From Richelia intracellularis (GTDB taxonomy: Bacteria > Cyanobacteriota > Cyanobacteriia > Cyanobacteriales > Nostocaceae), in the NCBI GenBank assembly GCA_000613065.1, contig CBZS010000341.1, positions 1-37,324 of the forward strand: 37,324 bases of DNA, in the 5' to 3' direction. Below, one piece after another: positions 19,315 through 30,400 of this stretch. The position numbers and the translations under genes were made by a program. A model generated the notes under the pieces. The model was not told the origin of the DNA, did not search any database, and worked only from the letters and a program-made list of their open reading frames with translations. How positions within the stretch are numbered: position 1 is the first letter of the stretch; the number at the start of each line of letters is the position of its first letter.

Positions 19315-20172
19315 TTACGATAATAAAAATTTTGCGATCGCAGCAACAACTCCATCTTCTTCTACACTAGGAGCTACCCATTGAGCTAATGCTTTTACTG
19401 GCGTAGGAGCGTCACCCATAGCTATTCCAATACCAGCGTATTCTATCATCTCCACATCATTGAAGTTATCACCAATGGTCATGACGTTGTGGGATTGCAA
19501 TCCCACAACTTCTTCTGCAAGGTACTTAACTGCTGCGCCTTTATTTACTTGGGGGTGAGCAGCTTCAAAAAAAGTGGGAATGGATTTTGTCAGGTAAAGT
19601 TGGCTAGGAGGATATTGGTGACGTAAATTTTGCAGTAATTGGTCAATTATCTTTGTATCTTCACACATAGCTAAAATCTTTGTAGGTTCGTTGTCTAAAG
19701 TCTTGCGTAAGTCACCCACAGCGATAGGATTAATTCCAGAACGTTGAGCGTAGGCTTTTGTATCTTGGGTCAGTTCCCGCACATATAACTGATCGTTAAT
19801 GTAGAAATGGACTGATAGAATATCTCTGAATTGTGGTTGCTCAAAATAGTCTAATAGCTGCTCAGAAATTGACCGAGAAACTACTAAATGGTGGTAATTC
19901 CTCTGAGCTAGTGGCTCTTGAATCCAGGCTCCTTGATAGGCAATTACGGGTAAATCAGAGCCAATTTCATCATGGAACCGCAATGCAGAAGAGTACATCC
20001 TTCCTGTCGCAATCGCAACTTTGATTCCTTTTGCTTTAGCTTGAGCGATCGCTTGTTTTACTGGTTCTCTTACACTGTTGTTATGTCCGGCGATTGTACC
20101 ATCAATATCTACCACTAGAAGTTTAATGTCTGGGGTAGGGGTTTGGTTTGCAGTGGCAGATGTGTTCTCCAT
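19315..20172 (-). CDS. Cof-type HAD-superfamily phosphatase
   Basis: The 285-residue product is a HAD hydrolase with a large type II cap (Cof subfamily). Motif I is VVDIDGTIAG with the nucleophile and acid Asp pair near residue 22. Motif II is the Thr in IATGRMYSSA. The motif III Lys is in VNKGAAVKYL. Motif IV is IGDNFNDVEMIEY near residue 236. These enzymes dephosphorylate sugar phosphates, flavin or other small metabolites; the substrate is not predictable from sequence. It starts with the ATG at 20172. The YciI-like pseudogene begins 18 bp after its stop on the same strand, so the two once formed an operon. Intact. Confidence 0.93.
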   Translation of the reverse strand: MENTSATANQTPTPDIKLLVVDIDGTIAGHNNSVREPVKQAIAQAKAKGIKVAIATGRMYSSALRFHDEIGSDLPVIAYQGAWIQEPLAQRNYHHLVVSRSISEQLLDYFEQPQFRDILSVHFYINDQLYVRELTQDTKAYAQRSGINPIAVGDLRKTLDNEPTKILAMCEDTKIIDQLLQNLRHQYPPSQLYLTKSIPTFFEAAHPQVNKGAAVKYLAEEVVGLQSHNVMTIGDNFNDVEMIEYAGIGIAMGDAPTPVKALAQWVAPSVEEDGVVAAIAKFLLS

Positions 20173-20210
20173 AAATTTAAGGTTTTAATCATATAAACTC
20201 ATATGTAATA

Positions 20211-20246
20211 AGTTACCAGTTATCAGTTGTTAGTTATCAGTTGACG
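20211..20246. repeat. Short tandem repeat, AGTTATCAGTTG type
   Basis: AGTTATCAGTTG occurs at 20218-20229 and 20232-20243, with a partial unit before. Short heptamer-type repeats of the form (AGTTATC)n are common in intergenic DNA of heterocystous cyanobacteria. The following 190 bp up to the start at 20435 is C/T-rich and markedly less AT-rich than the other spacers in this window. Confidence 0.6.
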
Positions 20247-20434
20247 GTTAATTTCCCCCTCTCCGCGTTACCCCTCTGGTTCCGCCACTTGTTTTATGTC
20301 AGGGGCCTCTTCGGATTCGCCTGTTTCCTAGTTTGGGGAACCCTCCCGCACCATTGGACTCAGCGTCCACCGCAGTGGCTTATCGCATCTCCCATTTTCC
20401 GTGTCTCTTCCTTCCCTGCTTCACTCCTCTTCCC

Positions 20435-23400
20435 ATGTCTCCCATTGGTATTGGTACTAGTCGCTTCAGTTCTCCCAAAGCAACCCAGCAAGCTATGTTA
20501 TGGTTCTTGATGGTGGGCGTGAATCAATACTTAGATAAAAAGTTACCTAGCCTGAGTTATTCCGCCATCTATTACCATCTATTCTCAAATACTTTAACCG
20601 ATATAACTCAGTAATTTCAGCGAAAGTATGTAATTATTTATCACGACATCCCCAGCCAAACACCAGAATTAACGGCTATTCGTGCTAATTTATAAGCGAT
20701 CGCGAATGCAGCACAATCCCAGGACATGGTTCTATTCTATTTCTCTGGGCATGGGATGTTGCAACCTTCTAACCAGGAGGTTTTTCTATGTTTGCAGGAT
20801 ACGCACAAGGATGATTTGATTAACACTGCTCTACCCGTACAATAATTGTTACAGGTATTAGGAACATGTGCTGCTCAACAACAATTAGTCTGGTTAGATG
20901 CTTGTCAGAGTGGAGGGATCACCCTACGAGGAAGTTCAGAAAAATCCTTGAATCCTACTCCCCGGTTAGTACAGGTACAACAACAACGTGGTGCCCAAAG
21001 TAAAGGGTTTTATGCTTTACTTTCCTGCGATCCGAATCAGCAATCCTGGAAATTTACGGAATTAGGACATGGGGTATTTACCTACTATTTAATGCGGGGA
21101 TTGCAGGGAGAAGCCGCTGATAATCAGGGTATTATTTCTGCTAATGGATTATATCGTTATGTGTATCATCAAACCCTACAATATATTGATAAAACTAATC
21201 AGCAACTAAGATTAATTAATCAACAAAAACGGGGTAAAGGGGATGATAGTTTATTAAGCGAATACGCCTAACAAACTCCCAAACAAACGCATAGTTGAAG
21301 GTGTGGGAGAATGGATTTTAGGCTCTATTCCGGCACAAATAGAATCTCAGAATCAGAGAAAAGCATTGGTGATTACGGGAATGGGAAGTAGTCCTACAGC
21401 CTTCGCTTTGAGTAGAGAACTACGGGGTAATGGTAGTTTTTAGTTAGCATATTTATCCTGTTCTCATCACACAAGTGTAAAAAAAATTAGAGAAGACATT
21501 CAATAGTTTTTATCCTCTCCACGTTCTAAAAATGAATCCCAACAAATAGAAGCAAACACACTATTGTTATACCTGCATGGGAAACTGGAAGTAAAACCTA
21601 CAGGAGAATCAGCATTAGTTTTATCATAAAATATTTGTTTAACTTGTTCTTGGTTGCGACAACAATTACCCCATTCCCAAGCCACTTAACAAATTATTAT
21701 TCTAGATTGCTCTAGGCAAGATGAATTAAAATCATATATTTTACAGGATTGGGTAGAAAAGTTGCAAATAGATACAGATATCGGACAATGTATCATAGCC
21801 CCAGCCGCTAACCAATAACAGCGAGAAAAATTTACCCAAACCCTAATAGATACCCGAAAAAATGCATCCACTGCCACTGGTTTATCTGTTGCTGGCTGGA
21901 TTACCCAATTACAAATCCAACTCGCTGGAAGTTTTCCTCTACATATTTGGCTTTCGGGAACCAAAGGGGTAATTGAAATTATCCGCGCCACTAGTAAATG
22001 CGCTCGCCAACAGGTATCTTTATATTTAGGTATTTGTCCTTACCAAGGATTACAAGCTTTTAAGGAAGAGGACGCTCAATATTTTTACGGCAGGGAAAAC
22101 TTAACTCAACAATTAATTAATCACCTATCTCACAATTCGTTTCTAGCTGTTGTGGCAGCCACTGGAAGTGGAAAATCTTCCATAGTAGAAGCAGATTTAA
22201 TTGCTCAACTCCACCAAGGGAAACAGTTTCTTAGTGATCAATGGTTAATTAAAACCATACGTCCTGGAGTTTATCCCCTGAATCCTTTAGTTAGAAAATT
22301 GAGAGAAGGAAATAAGGAGGCAAAGAGCCATGAAATGATATCATCTTCGTTTTCCCCCACTACTCCATCTCTTATCCTAGAAGGAATGCTCTACCAAGGT
22401 GTTGAAGGATTTGTTTACTGGTTGCGGAGTCGTCCAGAACCCATGGTAGTGTTGGTGGTAGATCAGTTTGAAGAACTATTTCCCCTGAGTGAAAGGCAAG
22501 GCAGGCAATTTTTTTTAGAACTACTTCTAGGTGGGTTAAAGTATGCCAGTGATAAATTTAAGGTAGTGATTACCTTAAGGGCTGATTTTATTGCTGGCTG
22601 TCTATAAATCCCTGATTTAGCGGGATTGTTACAAGAATCCAGTATTTTAATTCCTCCGAAACTCACTGATGATGATTACCGTCGGGTAATTGTTAAACCC
22701 GCAGAGGAAGTGGGTTTACAAATAGAACCGGGATTAGTAGAAATACTTTTACAAGAATTAAGCCATTCTGCGGGAAATTTACCCCTATTAGAATTTGTTC
22801 TTGAGCAGATGTGGGAACATCGCCAGGAAGGGGAATTAACCTCAGTTACCTATCAAAAACATCTGGGAAGTATGGCTGGTGCATTGGAGCGTAAACCCCA
22901 GGCTGTCTATGATAATTTGGATGATATGGCTCAGGAATGTGCTAGGTGGATTTTTCTTGCCCTCACCCAGTTGGGAGAAGGAACGGAAGATACTCGCAGA
23001 TGGGTAAAGAAGTCAGAGTTAGTAGTTAAAAGGGCGTTGCTGAATCAGGGGATGAATTAGGGTTTAAAACCATTGAGAAATCGTTGAAAATTTAGTGAAA
23101 TCATCCCCTGATTCAGCAACGCCGTTAAAAGATATCCTCCTGAATTAGTAGATAGGACACTCCAAGCATTAACTGCTGCAAAGTTAGTGGTGCTGAATTT
23201 TGAGGAGGACGAAATAACAGAAGAGCAGGGGAGTAAGGGAGCAGGAGAGCAGGAAAGCAGGAAAGCAAGAATGATAAAGTTCCTCCCAACTCAATTCCCT
23301 CTTCTCAAATGACGGTGGAAGTTGCTCACCAAATCCTGATCCGCCATTGGACAACTTTGCGATGGTGGTTGGAAGAAAATCGCAGCAGAATTCGCTTATA

Positions 23401-25648
23401 ACGGCAAATTGAATATTCAGCAGCCTTATGGAAGCAAAATGGCGGAAAATCATATTTTTTGCTCCAAGGTGTGCGGTTGATAGAAGCAGAGAAGATTTAT
23501 GTCAAATATATCGATGAGTTATCTGAGGATGTACAACGATTCATTGCTGCTTGCCTTGAGGAAAGATTAAAACAGCAACGAGAACAAAAACGACGACTGC
23601 GACAAGCGCGAATTGCGATCGCTATCATCAGGGTATTAGGATTAACAGCAAGTGGATTTGGTGGTTTGGCTTATCTCAAACAACAAGCTGCACAAGTACG
23701 AAAAATTGCGGCTTTAAATGGATCCTCCGCAGCTTTACTTTTATCCCAGCAGCAGTTAGAGTCACTTCTTGCTAGTATCAAAGCTGGAAAACAATTAAAC
23801 AGTGTTATTTCTCCATCTAAAGATATTCAATTAGAAACCGTTGCTACTCTGCAACAAGCTATTATAGAAAATAACCAATAAATTAACCGTTTACAGAGAC
23901 ATTCCCAAGCGATTAATGCCATTGCGATAAGCCCTGATGGTAAAACACGAACTTCGGGAAGTGATGATAGTACGATAAGGATTTGGAGCAGTGAAGGGAA
24001 ATTAGTTTCTACTTTAGATCATCATCAAGATAGAGTTACAGCTCTATCTTTCAGCCCCGATAATAAATTTATTGTTTCTGCCAGTGCAGATAAAACTATT
24101 AAATTGTGAAGTTGTGAAGGACAATTAATTAGAACCTGGGTTGGACACAAAGATACTATTATCACCAGTGTAAAATTCACACCAGATGTACCTAAGATAA
24201 TTTATGCTAGTCGAGATAAAAATATTAACATTTGGCAAATTAATGGCAAATTAATTCAAAGTTAGTATGCCCATAATGTTTGGGTTAACAGCATTGATAT
24301 TAGCCCCAATAGTAAAATTATAGTTTCCGGTGGGGAAGATGGTTTTGTAAAAATTTGGCATCAAAACAGTCAGTTAATTAAAACCATCAAAGGATATTCA
24401 GAACGTGTTAACACAGTAAAATTTAGCCCTGATGGTAAAATTATTGCCACTGCAGGAGAACAGGTAATTAAATTGTGAAATTTACAAGGTGAATGACTAC
24501 ATACTCTCAAAGAACATAGTGCACCAGTTAATAGTCTCAATTTTAATCAACAAAATCATTTAGTTTCATAATCTGCAGATGCAAAAATTAAAACATAGCA
24601 ATCAAATGGCACTTTGATTAATACAATCACAGGGCATAATAATACAGTTAAATATGCACTATTCCACCCAAAAGGCCAAACTATAATTTCTGTTAGCACC
24701 GACAAAACTATTCGTTTATGGAAACTAAAAAAAAAATAAATAATTCCACAAATAGTCGTTATACAATTAACTATCATCCCCATACAAATAATTTTGCTAC
24801 TGCTGGATGGGATGGGAAAATTAAAATTTTGCAGGTTATTTCATCCCCGTAAAAAAGTAAAAATATTAGAATAATTCCCTAGCCATCAATAAATTATTTA
24901 TACCTTACCTTACAGTCCTAATGGCATAATTATCGCTAGTGGTGGTAATGATAAACATATTAAACTTTGGCAAACAAAAGATAATAAATTAACCAAAGTG
25001 TTATCTGGGCATCAAGATATAATTACCAGTATTGCTTTGACTCCTAATTCTCAGTTACTAGCCTCCGGCAGCGCAGATAAAACAGTTAAACTATGGCACG
25101 TAAATGATGGAAAATGATTAAATACCATTACAAAATATGAAGATGAAGTCACCAGTGTTAACTTTAGTCAAAATGGAACATTAATCGCTGCTGGTAGCGC
25201 AGATAAAACCGTGAAATTGTGGACGCTAGTCGGGAATTTAAAACAAAATTTACAAGGATATGGTGTAGCGATAACATCTATCAAATTTAGCCCCAATGGT
25301 AATCTAATTGCAACTGCCAGTTGGGATAACAGCATCAAACTATGGGATGTCAGCAATGGCTCCCTTATTCATAACCTCACAGGACATAGTAACGGGGTAA
25401 CTACCATCAGTTTTACTCCAGATGCTGCAATTTTAGCTTCTGGTAGCGCCGATAGTACCATCAAATTCTGGAATACTAACAATGGAAAGTTAGTAAAAAC
25501 TTTAACTGGGCATCCTGGTGAAATTAATAGTATTACCTTTAGCTCTGATGGAAAATCCTTGTTAACTGTTGGGGAACAAGTAGGGGTAAAGTTGTGGAAC
25601 TTAAACTTAGATGAGTTACTTACCCAAGGATGTAATCGTATTAGTTAA
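20435..25648 (+). pseudogene. Caspase-like / nSTAND NTPase / WD40-repeat protein, heavily degraded
   Basis: One very long gene can be followed in order. An N-terminal caspase-like domain starts MSPIGIGTSRFSSPK, with the catalytic His in FYFSGHGM (near residue 105) and Cys in WLDACQSGG (near residue 155). A linker contains RIVEGVGEWILGSIPAQIES. The nSTAND NTPase opens with [20 protein letters not shown]. Its Walker A reads AATGSGKSS (usual first Gly is Ala) and Walker B reads [14 protein letters not shown]. After a winged-helix-like part and MITE copy F come a coiled stretch with one membrane-like segment (IAIIRVLGLTASGFGGLAYL, about 23620-23690) and about 14 WD40 repeats (24xxx-25640). Family members sense a signal through WD40, oligomerise and activate the caspase, causing cell death or phage defence; this is family knowledge. 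Lesions include stops at 20612, 20690, 20842, near 21445, 21505 and 22605, many in the WD40 part, and frameshifts near 21265, 23270 and 24735. Confidence 0.9.
23033..23123 (-). mobile_element. 91-bp MITE copy F with identical ends, inside the nSTAND domain
   Basis: Both ends are the same type: GGCGTTGCTGAATCAGGGG at the left and its exact complement at the right, a 23-bp perfect inverted repeat. Other copies have two different ends. The duplication GTTAAAAG is exact (23025-23032 and 23124-23131). Deleting the element plus one duplication restores SELVVKRYPPELVDRTLQAL in frame. Confidence 0.94.
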
Positions 25649-25743
25649 CTATTTGCAATATAACCCTAACGTGAACATGGAGGAAACATATATATGTCAA
25701 GGAATTAATTAGGCTGTTCTAAATGCTTAAAAAAAAGAAGGTA

Positions 25744-25787
25744 TGTCATTCCGAGTGGAACGAAGTGAAACGAAGCAATCCCAAGGG
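25744..25787. repeat. Dispersed-type repeat around GTCATTCCGAG
   Basis: TGTCATTCCGAGTGGAACG then AAGTGAAACGAAGCAATCCC is a phrase I recall from intergenic spacers of several bacterial genomes. It contains a near-tandem GGAACGAAGTGAAACGAAG. It lies between convergent genes. The recognition is from memory and only one copy is in the window. Confidence 0.4.
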
Positions 25788-25873
25788 TTTTATGGTAGTT
25801 TACATTCTGTTACATAGCAATGTTTATTTGTGCCGACTTACTTATCTATGTCTGTAAGGTTTTGTAAATATAA

Positions 25874-27118
25874 TCACTCCCATGATCCCAATTGCTCCAT
25901 AACTAAATTGGCGATTTTATCAGCGGCACCAGCTTCTCCCCGTGCACTTTGTATCTGAGTTCGCATATGGTGTAGTTTTTCTGGATTTTGCAAGTAATTT
26001 ATCACCATTCCCCCAACTTCTGGGGGATGGAGCTTACCAACTAATTCTGGCACTATTTCTTGCTGCGCCCAAATATTTGGCCACGCCAATAAACCCTTAC
26101 GTCTTAAAAATAACCAATTAATTATCTTGGCAAAAGCAGAACCAAATAGGGGAAAATTGGCTAATAAACCTGGTAAACCATCCCAAGCTCTCATGGCATC
26201 TAGTTGTTGGGTTGGTAGTAAAACTATGATCGGTACTCCCAGAGAACCAAGTTCCGCAGTATTTGCACCAACTGTTGTAAGACAAATACTACATTGGGAT
26301 AAAGTTTCGTAAGCCGGATGAGTAGTAATTAACTCTATAGTTAATCCGGTTATTGTTTTTAATTTTAGTGGTTGTGTATCTAATAATTTAACTGGATGAC
26401 TACCAAATCTATCAACTAGGGGGTTTTTTTCTGGGTTAGCAAAATCCACTAAGGTTTTTACATGTAGAGTGGGAGCAATGGGAATAATAAACTGAGTTTG
26501 CGATCGCTTACTGTGGATATATTCTGCGATCGCTAATGTTAAAGGTACTCCCTGGGATAATTTTGCCCTTTTAGAACCGGGCAAAATACCTATGAGTTCT
26601 CTGGGGGAAGATGCTTGTGAGGTTTCATTCTCTCTAGCTTCTGCCATTAAGTCCCCCACTACAGTAAATTTATGGGCATATTTGGGGGATAGTTTGGTTA
26701 CAACTTCTGGTTTCATGACAGCAAATTTATCGATGAAATTGTGCCATCTTGCTTCCCATTCTGCATACACTATTGTTTTATAACCTAGTCTTTTGCCAAT
26801 AATGACGGGGAAAAATTGGTCGCCACCGAGAAAAAGAACTATTCCCTTGCTACTCCAATCCCAATGATTTACAGTGGTCCCCCTCAGTAGGAATGGAAAA
26901 AAAGACTCTGCTCCTTGTACTCTATCTACTTGTGGGTAGGAAGAAACAATGTCAACTTCTTTGCCTGTAGCGTGGGAGCATGGTGATAAAATTACTGAAA
27001 TTCTAACCTGGGTTTGTCGGTCGCCTAATTGCTGGTGTAAAGCCTTGACTACTGGACGTAACCAGGTGGTGACTTCTCCAGGACCATTGGAAAGAATGAG
27101 AATATCAAATTTTGGCAT
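25874..27118 (-). CDS. Lipid-A-disaccharide synthase-related glycosyltransferase-like protein
   Basis: The 414-residue protein belongs to the cyanobacterial family related to LpxB (GT-B fold). It starts MPKFDILILSNGPGEVTTWL, the nucleotide-sugar transferase N-terminus with the SNGPGE motif of the LpxB-like group. Further signs are VLFLGGDQFFPVIIGKRLGY, the domain boundary FTVVGDLMAEA, the C-terminal Rossmann start LIGILPGSKRAKLSQGVPLT, and TTVGANTAELGSLGVPIIVL, which is the sugar-nucleotide binding loop. True LpxB joins two glucosamine units in lipid A; whether this relative does so is unknown. No signal peptide is seen; such proteins are usually peripheral at the inner membrane. Intact, ATG start, about 330 bp downstream of rpoC2 on the same strand but past a terminator. 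Confidence 0.85.
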   Translation of the reverse strand: MPKFDILILSNGPGEVTTWLRPVVKALHQQLGDRQTQVRISVILSPCSHATGKEVDIVSSYPQVDRVQGAESFFPFLLRGTTVNHWDWSSKGIVLFLGGDQFFPVIIGKRLGYKTIVYAEWEARWHNFIDKFAVMKPEVVTKLSPKYAHKFTVVGDLMAEARENETSQASSPRELIGILPGSKRAKLSQGVPLTLAIAEYIHSKRSQTQFIIPIAPTLHVKTLVDFANPEKNPLVDRFGSHPVKLLDTQPLKLKTITGLTIELITTHPAYETLSQCSICLTTVGANTAELGSLGVPIIVLLPTQQLDAMRAWDGLPGLLANFPLFGSAFAKIINWLFLRRKGLLAWPNIWAQQEIVPELVGKLHPPEVGGMVINYLQNPEKLHHMRTQIQSARGEAGAADKIANLVMEQLGSWE

Positions 27119-27297
27119 TTATATACTAGTAATTTTGATTGGGAAACTGAAATGAGTATCAGCAATTGGAAAACATTAGAGTCTAAGTCCTAACACCATT
27201 TATCTAAATCCTGGCTACAGGTAATTCTCCTCTGCTATCCATGTGTAGCTTTATTTTCAAGAATTGGTATAACTTTCCTGGCTATAGCTATACTTAC

Positions 27298-27320
27298 AAA
27301 AAAACCGGGTAGAACCCGGC
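27298..27320 (-). terminator. Intrinsic terminator of the rpoB-rpoC1-rpoC2 operon
   Basis: On the minus strand the sequence reads CCGGGT-TCT-ACCCGG followed by seven T. This is a compact GC-rich hairpin with a T-tract, about 127 bp past the rpoC2 stop. The MITE has been inserted between the stop and this terminator. Confidence 0.88.
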
Positions 27321-27338
27321 TTAGATTAATAAATTTAG

Positions 27339-27429
27339 GGCGTTGCATAAGTGCGGGATGAATTAGCGTTTGAAACCATTAATAAATCGTTGAAAATTTA
27401 GTGAAATCATCCCCTGATTCAGCAACGCC
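27339..27429 (-). mobile_element. 91-bp MITE copy G, in the rpoC2 3' untranslated region
   Basis: It begins GGCGTTGCATAAGTGCGGG and ends CCTGATTCAGCAACGCC on the plus strand. The duplication AAATTTAG is exact (27331-27338 and 27430-27437). Its right duplication is only 9 bp from the rpoC2 stop codon, and the operon terminator is beyond it, so it must be transcribed as part of the rpoC2 message. Confidence 0.95.
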
Positions 27430-27446
27430 AAATTTAGTAATGTTCC

Positions 27447-30400
27447 TTAATCATCTTCACCAAAGTTATAATCATCATCAGAAATCATATCTGCAACTTG
27501 ATCGTTGAGATATTCATCATCTAATATTGAAGGATCTGTACGTCTGCTCATAAATCCAGAATCACCCATATTAGGGGAATCTAAATGATAGTTACGAGCA
27601 GTGCGATCATCCAGTACCATATCTAAAGGATCATCCACTTCATCCAACACACTGTTAGGGAGGTCTATAGAATAATCCTCGATTGTAGTTGGCTCCTCAT
27701 AGGCATTAAAGCCAGTACCCGCAGGAATCAAACGTCCAATAATTACGTTTTCCTTTAATCCACGCAACCAATCGGATTTACCTTCAATGGCTGCTTCTGT
27801 TAATACCCTGGTTGTTTCTTGGAACGAAGCCGCAGATATAAAGCTATCGGTATTCAAAGACGCTTTGGTGATACCCAAAAGTACAGGAGTATACTGTGCC
27901 CTAGCACCACCAGTAATTGCCATAGCTTCATTAACCTGCTCTACTTGGCGCAGTTCAATTAACTCTCCAGGTAACATTGTGGTATCTCCCCCATCATCAA
28001 TTCTGACTTTCGCAGTCATCTGACGGACAATTACCTCAATATGCTTGTCGGCGATATCAATTCCTTGAGATTGATATACTGATTGCACTTCATTCACCAA
28101 GAAAGTTTGGACTTTTTGCAGGGCATGATTTGCACAAGCATAAACTCCATCCTCAGAACCAAGATTAAAGAAAGTTTCTAAAATCTCATGGGGGTTAGAA
28201 GGACCATCAGTTAACGGCTGTCCTGCATTTATCGCTTGTCCATCGGGAATAATGAGGTTTTGTCCAGGTCCTAGGGAATAATCAGCAACTGTTCCACCTG
28301 ATTCCAGGACTTTAATCGCGATAGCTTCATCACCATCACCGTATACCACTTTAACTTCCCCAGCGCGCTTTGCTAGGATACAAGCTTCTTTGGGTTTACG
28401 GGCTTCTAGTAATTCTTCAATTCTTGGCAAACCTTGGATAATATCACCGGTTTTTGCCCGTTCAAACACCAAAAGTACTAAGTTATCACCCCGTTGTACT
28501 AAATCCCCATCTTCTATTTGTAATACTGCACCGGGACTAACACGGTAGGGACGACCACTGCGAACGGTAATGGTATAGTTTTCTGTGGCTAGGGCAGAAT
28601 CATCACTTGTAGAGCTAGCACCAGGTTTTTTTATTTCGATTACTTGACCAGATTCACTGGCAAACTGTCCAGGAGCAATTTCTATACCTTCTACTAACAA
28701 GTCACCAGCTTTAACATTCGGTTCAGCAGCAGTATCAATGTTAACCATGTCTTGCTTGCGGAGAACTAGACAACGGCGAACTGTCTCTGCTCCCCTCTGT
28801 AGACTACGGACAACACCACCTTCTTTACAGAGAATTTGGGTACGTGCTACCACTCCATCGGGAAGAATGGTATCTCCTTCTTCAATTTCTAAGGTTGTAT
28901 GGGTACTACCTTGAGTAGCGTCGGCAGATATATCTCGACGGACAATCAACGATTCCAAAATCACCATTTGCAAACGTTGAATTTCTCCATTTTCCTCATC
29001 GGAAATTAATTCAATGTCAGCAGCTAAGGGAGAAGCACTATGTTCCTGTTCGGCTTCATTGTCAATTTCTAATACTAATTGAGTACGTAAAAGCTCTACA
29101 CCTTCCACAGACCTAACACGTTCAGAATCCTTATAAGGAAGGCGTTGTAATGCCTTCAGCTCAATTGAACGACCAGTTTCCTGACTAACTGAGGTAGTAG
29201 ATGGTACATCTGGTTGGTTTGGTACGGGGAACTCAACCACAGGGCGACTTAAGATGGCTGGACCTTCAGGAGATTCTACATATTGGATATAACGTAATTC
29301 TGTAAAGGTTTGCCCTAAAAATTTTTCTCCTGGTTGAATAAAGCTATCATCTTTATCCATCAATGTTTCTGGGGTGTCAACCATTAATAGCTCTCCTGGT
29401 TTCACCACTACTTCCCGGAGAATGTCGTTTTTCTGGGTAACTTCTACTACGCCCTTATTTTGACAGAAGATATCCTTAACTATCTCTGTGCCAGCTTCGA
29501 TATATTGACCATCCTCTACCAACAACAAGGAAATATCTTTGTTCACTTCGTGGGTTTCTTCTGGTATCCATAGTAGGGTACCCCCTTGAACTACTTCATA
29601 ACCTTGCTTAGCTTTACCCTTTTTCTGAACTTCCACACCAGCATATTTAAGTAATCCACCAGTGTTTGTGCGGTAATGATCGTCAATTAATTCGGCTACA
29701 ACTTGCCCGTTTTGAACTTTTGTTCCTGGGGTAGCACGAAGGTTAAATAACTGGTTATTACCTGTGGTTATTAAGTAATTATTGCGGCCTTGATGGCTTT
29801 GTACAGTCACCGTCGCCTGGTCTAGTACTACAGAAGCGGTAATAATTTCAATTTCCCTAGTGGTCTTGCCAGGAGTAGATTCAGGTAAACGGACTACCCC
29901 ACCATGTACGCTGGTGAGTTGGGTTTCTGCTAGGACTCCATTGGTCTCAATGGTATCGTTATTTTTAACTACCAATTCTGCCCCTGGAGGTAAATTATAA
30001 ACCTCCCCAGATAGAACCCAAATCAAACCACCTTTAGCTGCTGTAGTAGTTGTATTACCTTGGCGGTCAGTTTTTTGCTCGGCAACAACATCAGCAAACT
30101 TAACTTCCCCGGCTAAGTCTGAGGCTACATCTTTTACTGCTTTCTCAGTATTTACCCTGGTGGTACGTCCCCCCAAGGCTACCTCTGCTAATAGCTGCCC
30201 TTCCTTTACTTTTTTACCATTACCAATATAAAGTGTCGAACCTTGGGTAACGGGAATCTCTTTATTTTTTTTACTATTACCTGTTTCCACCTCCAAAATC
30301 ATGGAACCATTTGCTTCTACATACAGGGCATCTTCACCATGACGGGTGCGGAATGGTCTAGTTTTCAATTTACTGGGTATACGGATAGTCCCATCACGTT

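Larger units (their letters stand above)
27119..27446. other. Spacer downstream of rpoC2 with terminator and MITE
   Basis: No gene. From right to left it holds the MITE copy G with its duplications (27331-27437), the rpoC2 terminator (27298-27320), and about 180 bp that must contain the promoter of the LpxB-related gene. I see no clear -35/-10 pair in the latter part. Confidence 0.6.
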
